From assembly GCA_023391695.1 (NCBI GenBank), contig JAEWAK010000013.1, positions 1 through 64,000 on the forward strand: 64,000 nt of DNA. Direction: 5' to 3'. The notes beneath the pieces were generated by a model. That model did no database searches and was not told the origin of the DNA. It saw nothing but the letters and a program-made list of their open reading frames with translations. Made by a program: the position numbers and the translations under genes. Of the stretch, positions 62,976-64,000 are shown in pieces. The first letter of the stretch is position 1. Each line of letters starts with the position of its first letter. The stretch is from Bacillota bacterium. GTDB lineage: Bacteria > Bacillota > Clostridia > Lachnospirales > Lachnospiraceae.

Positions 62976-63071
62976 ATGGGAGGACCCGCTATTCTGACAT
63001 ATGCTTTCTTTATAGGATTTGTCCTGATTATTTTTGGTTTAATAAATCATCCTGGTGATAAAAGCAATTAA
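62976..63071 (+). CDS. Possible 31-residue membrane peptide
   Basis: MGGPAILTYAFFIGFVLIIF and a short tail GLINHPGDKSN form one membrane span. There is no ribosome site before the ATG, so expression is doubtful. It lies between the MazG-like gene and a terminator. Confidence 0.25.
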   Translation: MGGPAILTYAFFIGFVLIIFGLINHPGDKSN

Positions 63072-63103
63072 TTAGTTCTTCTTAAATTACATCATATTTT
63101 TTT

Positions 63104-63141
63104 AGAGGCCGTCCAAAGAGGAATGGCCTCTTATCTTTTTT
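63104..63141 (+). terminator. Rho-independent terminator
   Basis: AGAGGCC (63104-63110) and GGCCTCT (63125-63131) form the stem, followed by a T-rich tract ending in seven T. Confidence 0.8.
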
Positions 63142-63220
63142 TGTGTTATGCAGCCGCAGGGTTAAATAAATGGCTACAAAAACTCAGATGAATAATGTCC
63201 ACCAAGTTTAAATAATTAGA

Positions 63221-63250
63221 CTTACAAAACCCCGTACCCTTTTTTATAAT
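63221..63250 (+). promoter_or_regulatory. Probable promoter of the substrate-binding protein gene
   Basis: CTTACA (63221-63226) and TATAAT (63245-63250) are 18 bases apart; the leader to the start codon is about 60 bases. Confidence 0.5.
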
Positions 63251-63313
63251 TAAAGCATCAGACAGCGACAGGTTAAATTCATAACCTGGCTTATGATGGA
63301 AAGGAAAGGGTAT

Positions 63314-64000
63314 ATGAAAAAGAAATTTTTAAGAGTTATCTTATGTGTGGCTATGGTTTCATCCATACTGGCCGGCTGCGGGAGCAAGCCCGGCAGTATA
63401 TCAAGTGAAGCCCAGACTGCCGCAGACAGTGGGGAAGTAAAGACAGAAGGGAAAAAAGAAGTAGTAATATGGGATTACTTTGAAACAGATGCACAAAAGG
63501 AGATGATGCAAACACTGATCGACGGCTATAATGCATCCCAGGACCAGTATACGGCAAGCCATGTATATGTTCCGTTTGCCGATTATGAGAAGCAGCTGAC
63601 ACTTGGAATTGCTTCCGGCGAATTGCCGGACCTGGTTATCCTGGACGGCTGTACGATGGCATCTTTCATCTCACTGGGACTTTTCGGCGATATCTCTGAT
63701 GCGGATATAGCATGGGATGAATATCTGAAAGGGCCCATGGAATCCACAATGATGGATGGAAAACACTATGGTATACCATTTGCCACAAACTGTACCGCTT
63801 TATTCTTTAACAAAGATATGTTTGACGCTGCAGACATTGCATACCCGGATGAAAATACCACCTGGGACCAGTTCCGTGAAATGGCGAAAAAATTGACGAA
63901 AGAGGGCGTATACGGATTTGGCAACGCAGCAACCAATACGGATGAGGGTACGTTCCAGTGCCTCCAATGGCTTTATACCGCAGGCGGAAATTATAAAGAT
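63314..64000 (+). CDS. Sugar ABC transporter substrate-binding lipoprotein (partial, cut by window end)
   Basis: The first 229 codons of a family-1 extracellular solute-binding protein. The signal peptide ends in lipobox LAGC with the lipidated cysteine at C22. EVVIWDYFETDAQKEMMQTL and LTLGIASGELPDLVILDG are typical of oligosaccharide binders, as is YGIPFATNCTALFFNKDMFD. AAAGGAAAGGG precedes ATG 63314. The gene continues past the window; permease genes probably follow. The substrate is unknown. Confidence 0.88.
   Translation, partial: MKKKFLRVILCVAMVSSILAGCGSKPGSISSEAQTAADSGEVKTEGKKEVVIWDYFETDAQKEMMQTLIDGYNASQDQYTASHVYVPFADYEKQLTLGIASGELPDLVILDGCTMASFISLGLFGDISDADIAWDEYLKGPMESTMMDGKHYGIPFATNCTALFFNKDMFDAADIAYPDENTTWDQFREMAKKLTKEGVYGFGNAATNTDEGTFQCLQWLYTAGGNYKD

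Overview
The window reads as low-GC chromosome of a spore-forming anaerobic Firmicute, most probably a Lachnospiraceae (Clostridium cluster XIVa, near Anaerocolumna or Lachnoclostridium). This is inferred from strong AGGAGG-type ribosome sites, sporulation genes (yqfC, yqfD, a SpoVB-type flippase, a BofC-like protein), a clostridial hemA-to-hemL cluster and secreted polysaccharide hydrolases. I found no rRNA, tRNA, CRISPR array, insertion sequence or phage gene.

Layout. 0.2-8.1 kb: housekeeping and sporulation genes (alaS, rpsU, yqfC, yqfD, phoH, a degenerate PgpH-like HD membrane protein, ybeY), then a hairpin-rich tandem repeat. 8.5-13.6 kb: envelope genes (a YerB-like lipoprotein, a SpoVB/MATE-like flippase, a BofC-like protein) and a LacI-type regulator. 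14.0-22.8 kb: a sulfate module with a sulfate-binding lipoprotein, CysT, CysW and CysA, an AprA/AprB-like APS reductase pair, and ATP sulfurylase CysD/CysN. 22.9-25.3 kb: two unrecognised genes with long intergenic DNA. 25.9-37.0 kb: four large secreted proteins (a GH5 glucanase with a fascin-like trefoil, an HExxH protein with crystallin repeats, a chitinase with two GH18 domains, a modular GH3), which together look like a fungal-wall or chitin/glucan degradation locus. 37.2-39.4 kb: a cysK remnant, a GNAT-membrane fusion and a HAD phosphatase. 39.4-44.2 kb: an AraC regulator divergent from fucI, an FGGY kinase and fucU. 44.7-51.5 kb: hemA, siroheme synthase N-domain, hemC, cobA-hemD, hemB, hemL. 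52-64 kb: flavodoxin, pdxT/pdxS on the minus strand, 5'-nucleotidase, two FAD proteins, proB-DUF896-MTHFS-proA, a MazG-like protein and the start of a sugar-binding lipoprotein cut by the window edge.

How the parts fit. Sulfate would be imported by Sbp-CysTWA, activated to APS by CysDN and reduced to sulfite by the AprAB-like pair. Sulfite reductase needs siroheme, and the 44.7-51.5 kb cluster supplies the route from glutamyl-tRNA through uroporphyrinogen III to precorrin-2 and siroheme. No sulfite reductase lies in the window, and the only O-acetylserine sulfhydrylase gene seen is a wreck.

The least explained material is intergenic. There are three families of structured repeats: a hairpin array at 8.16-8.48 kb; a TAGTGTGAA-punctuated array at 32.7-33.1 kb with a likely inverted relative at the 3' end of pdxT; and a dispersed element of about 105 bp with copies or fragments at 49.06, 51.8, 52.6 and 55.9 kb. 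All positions and alignments were read by eye, so family calls rest on motif recognition rather than database searches.
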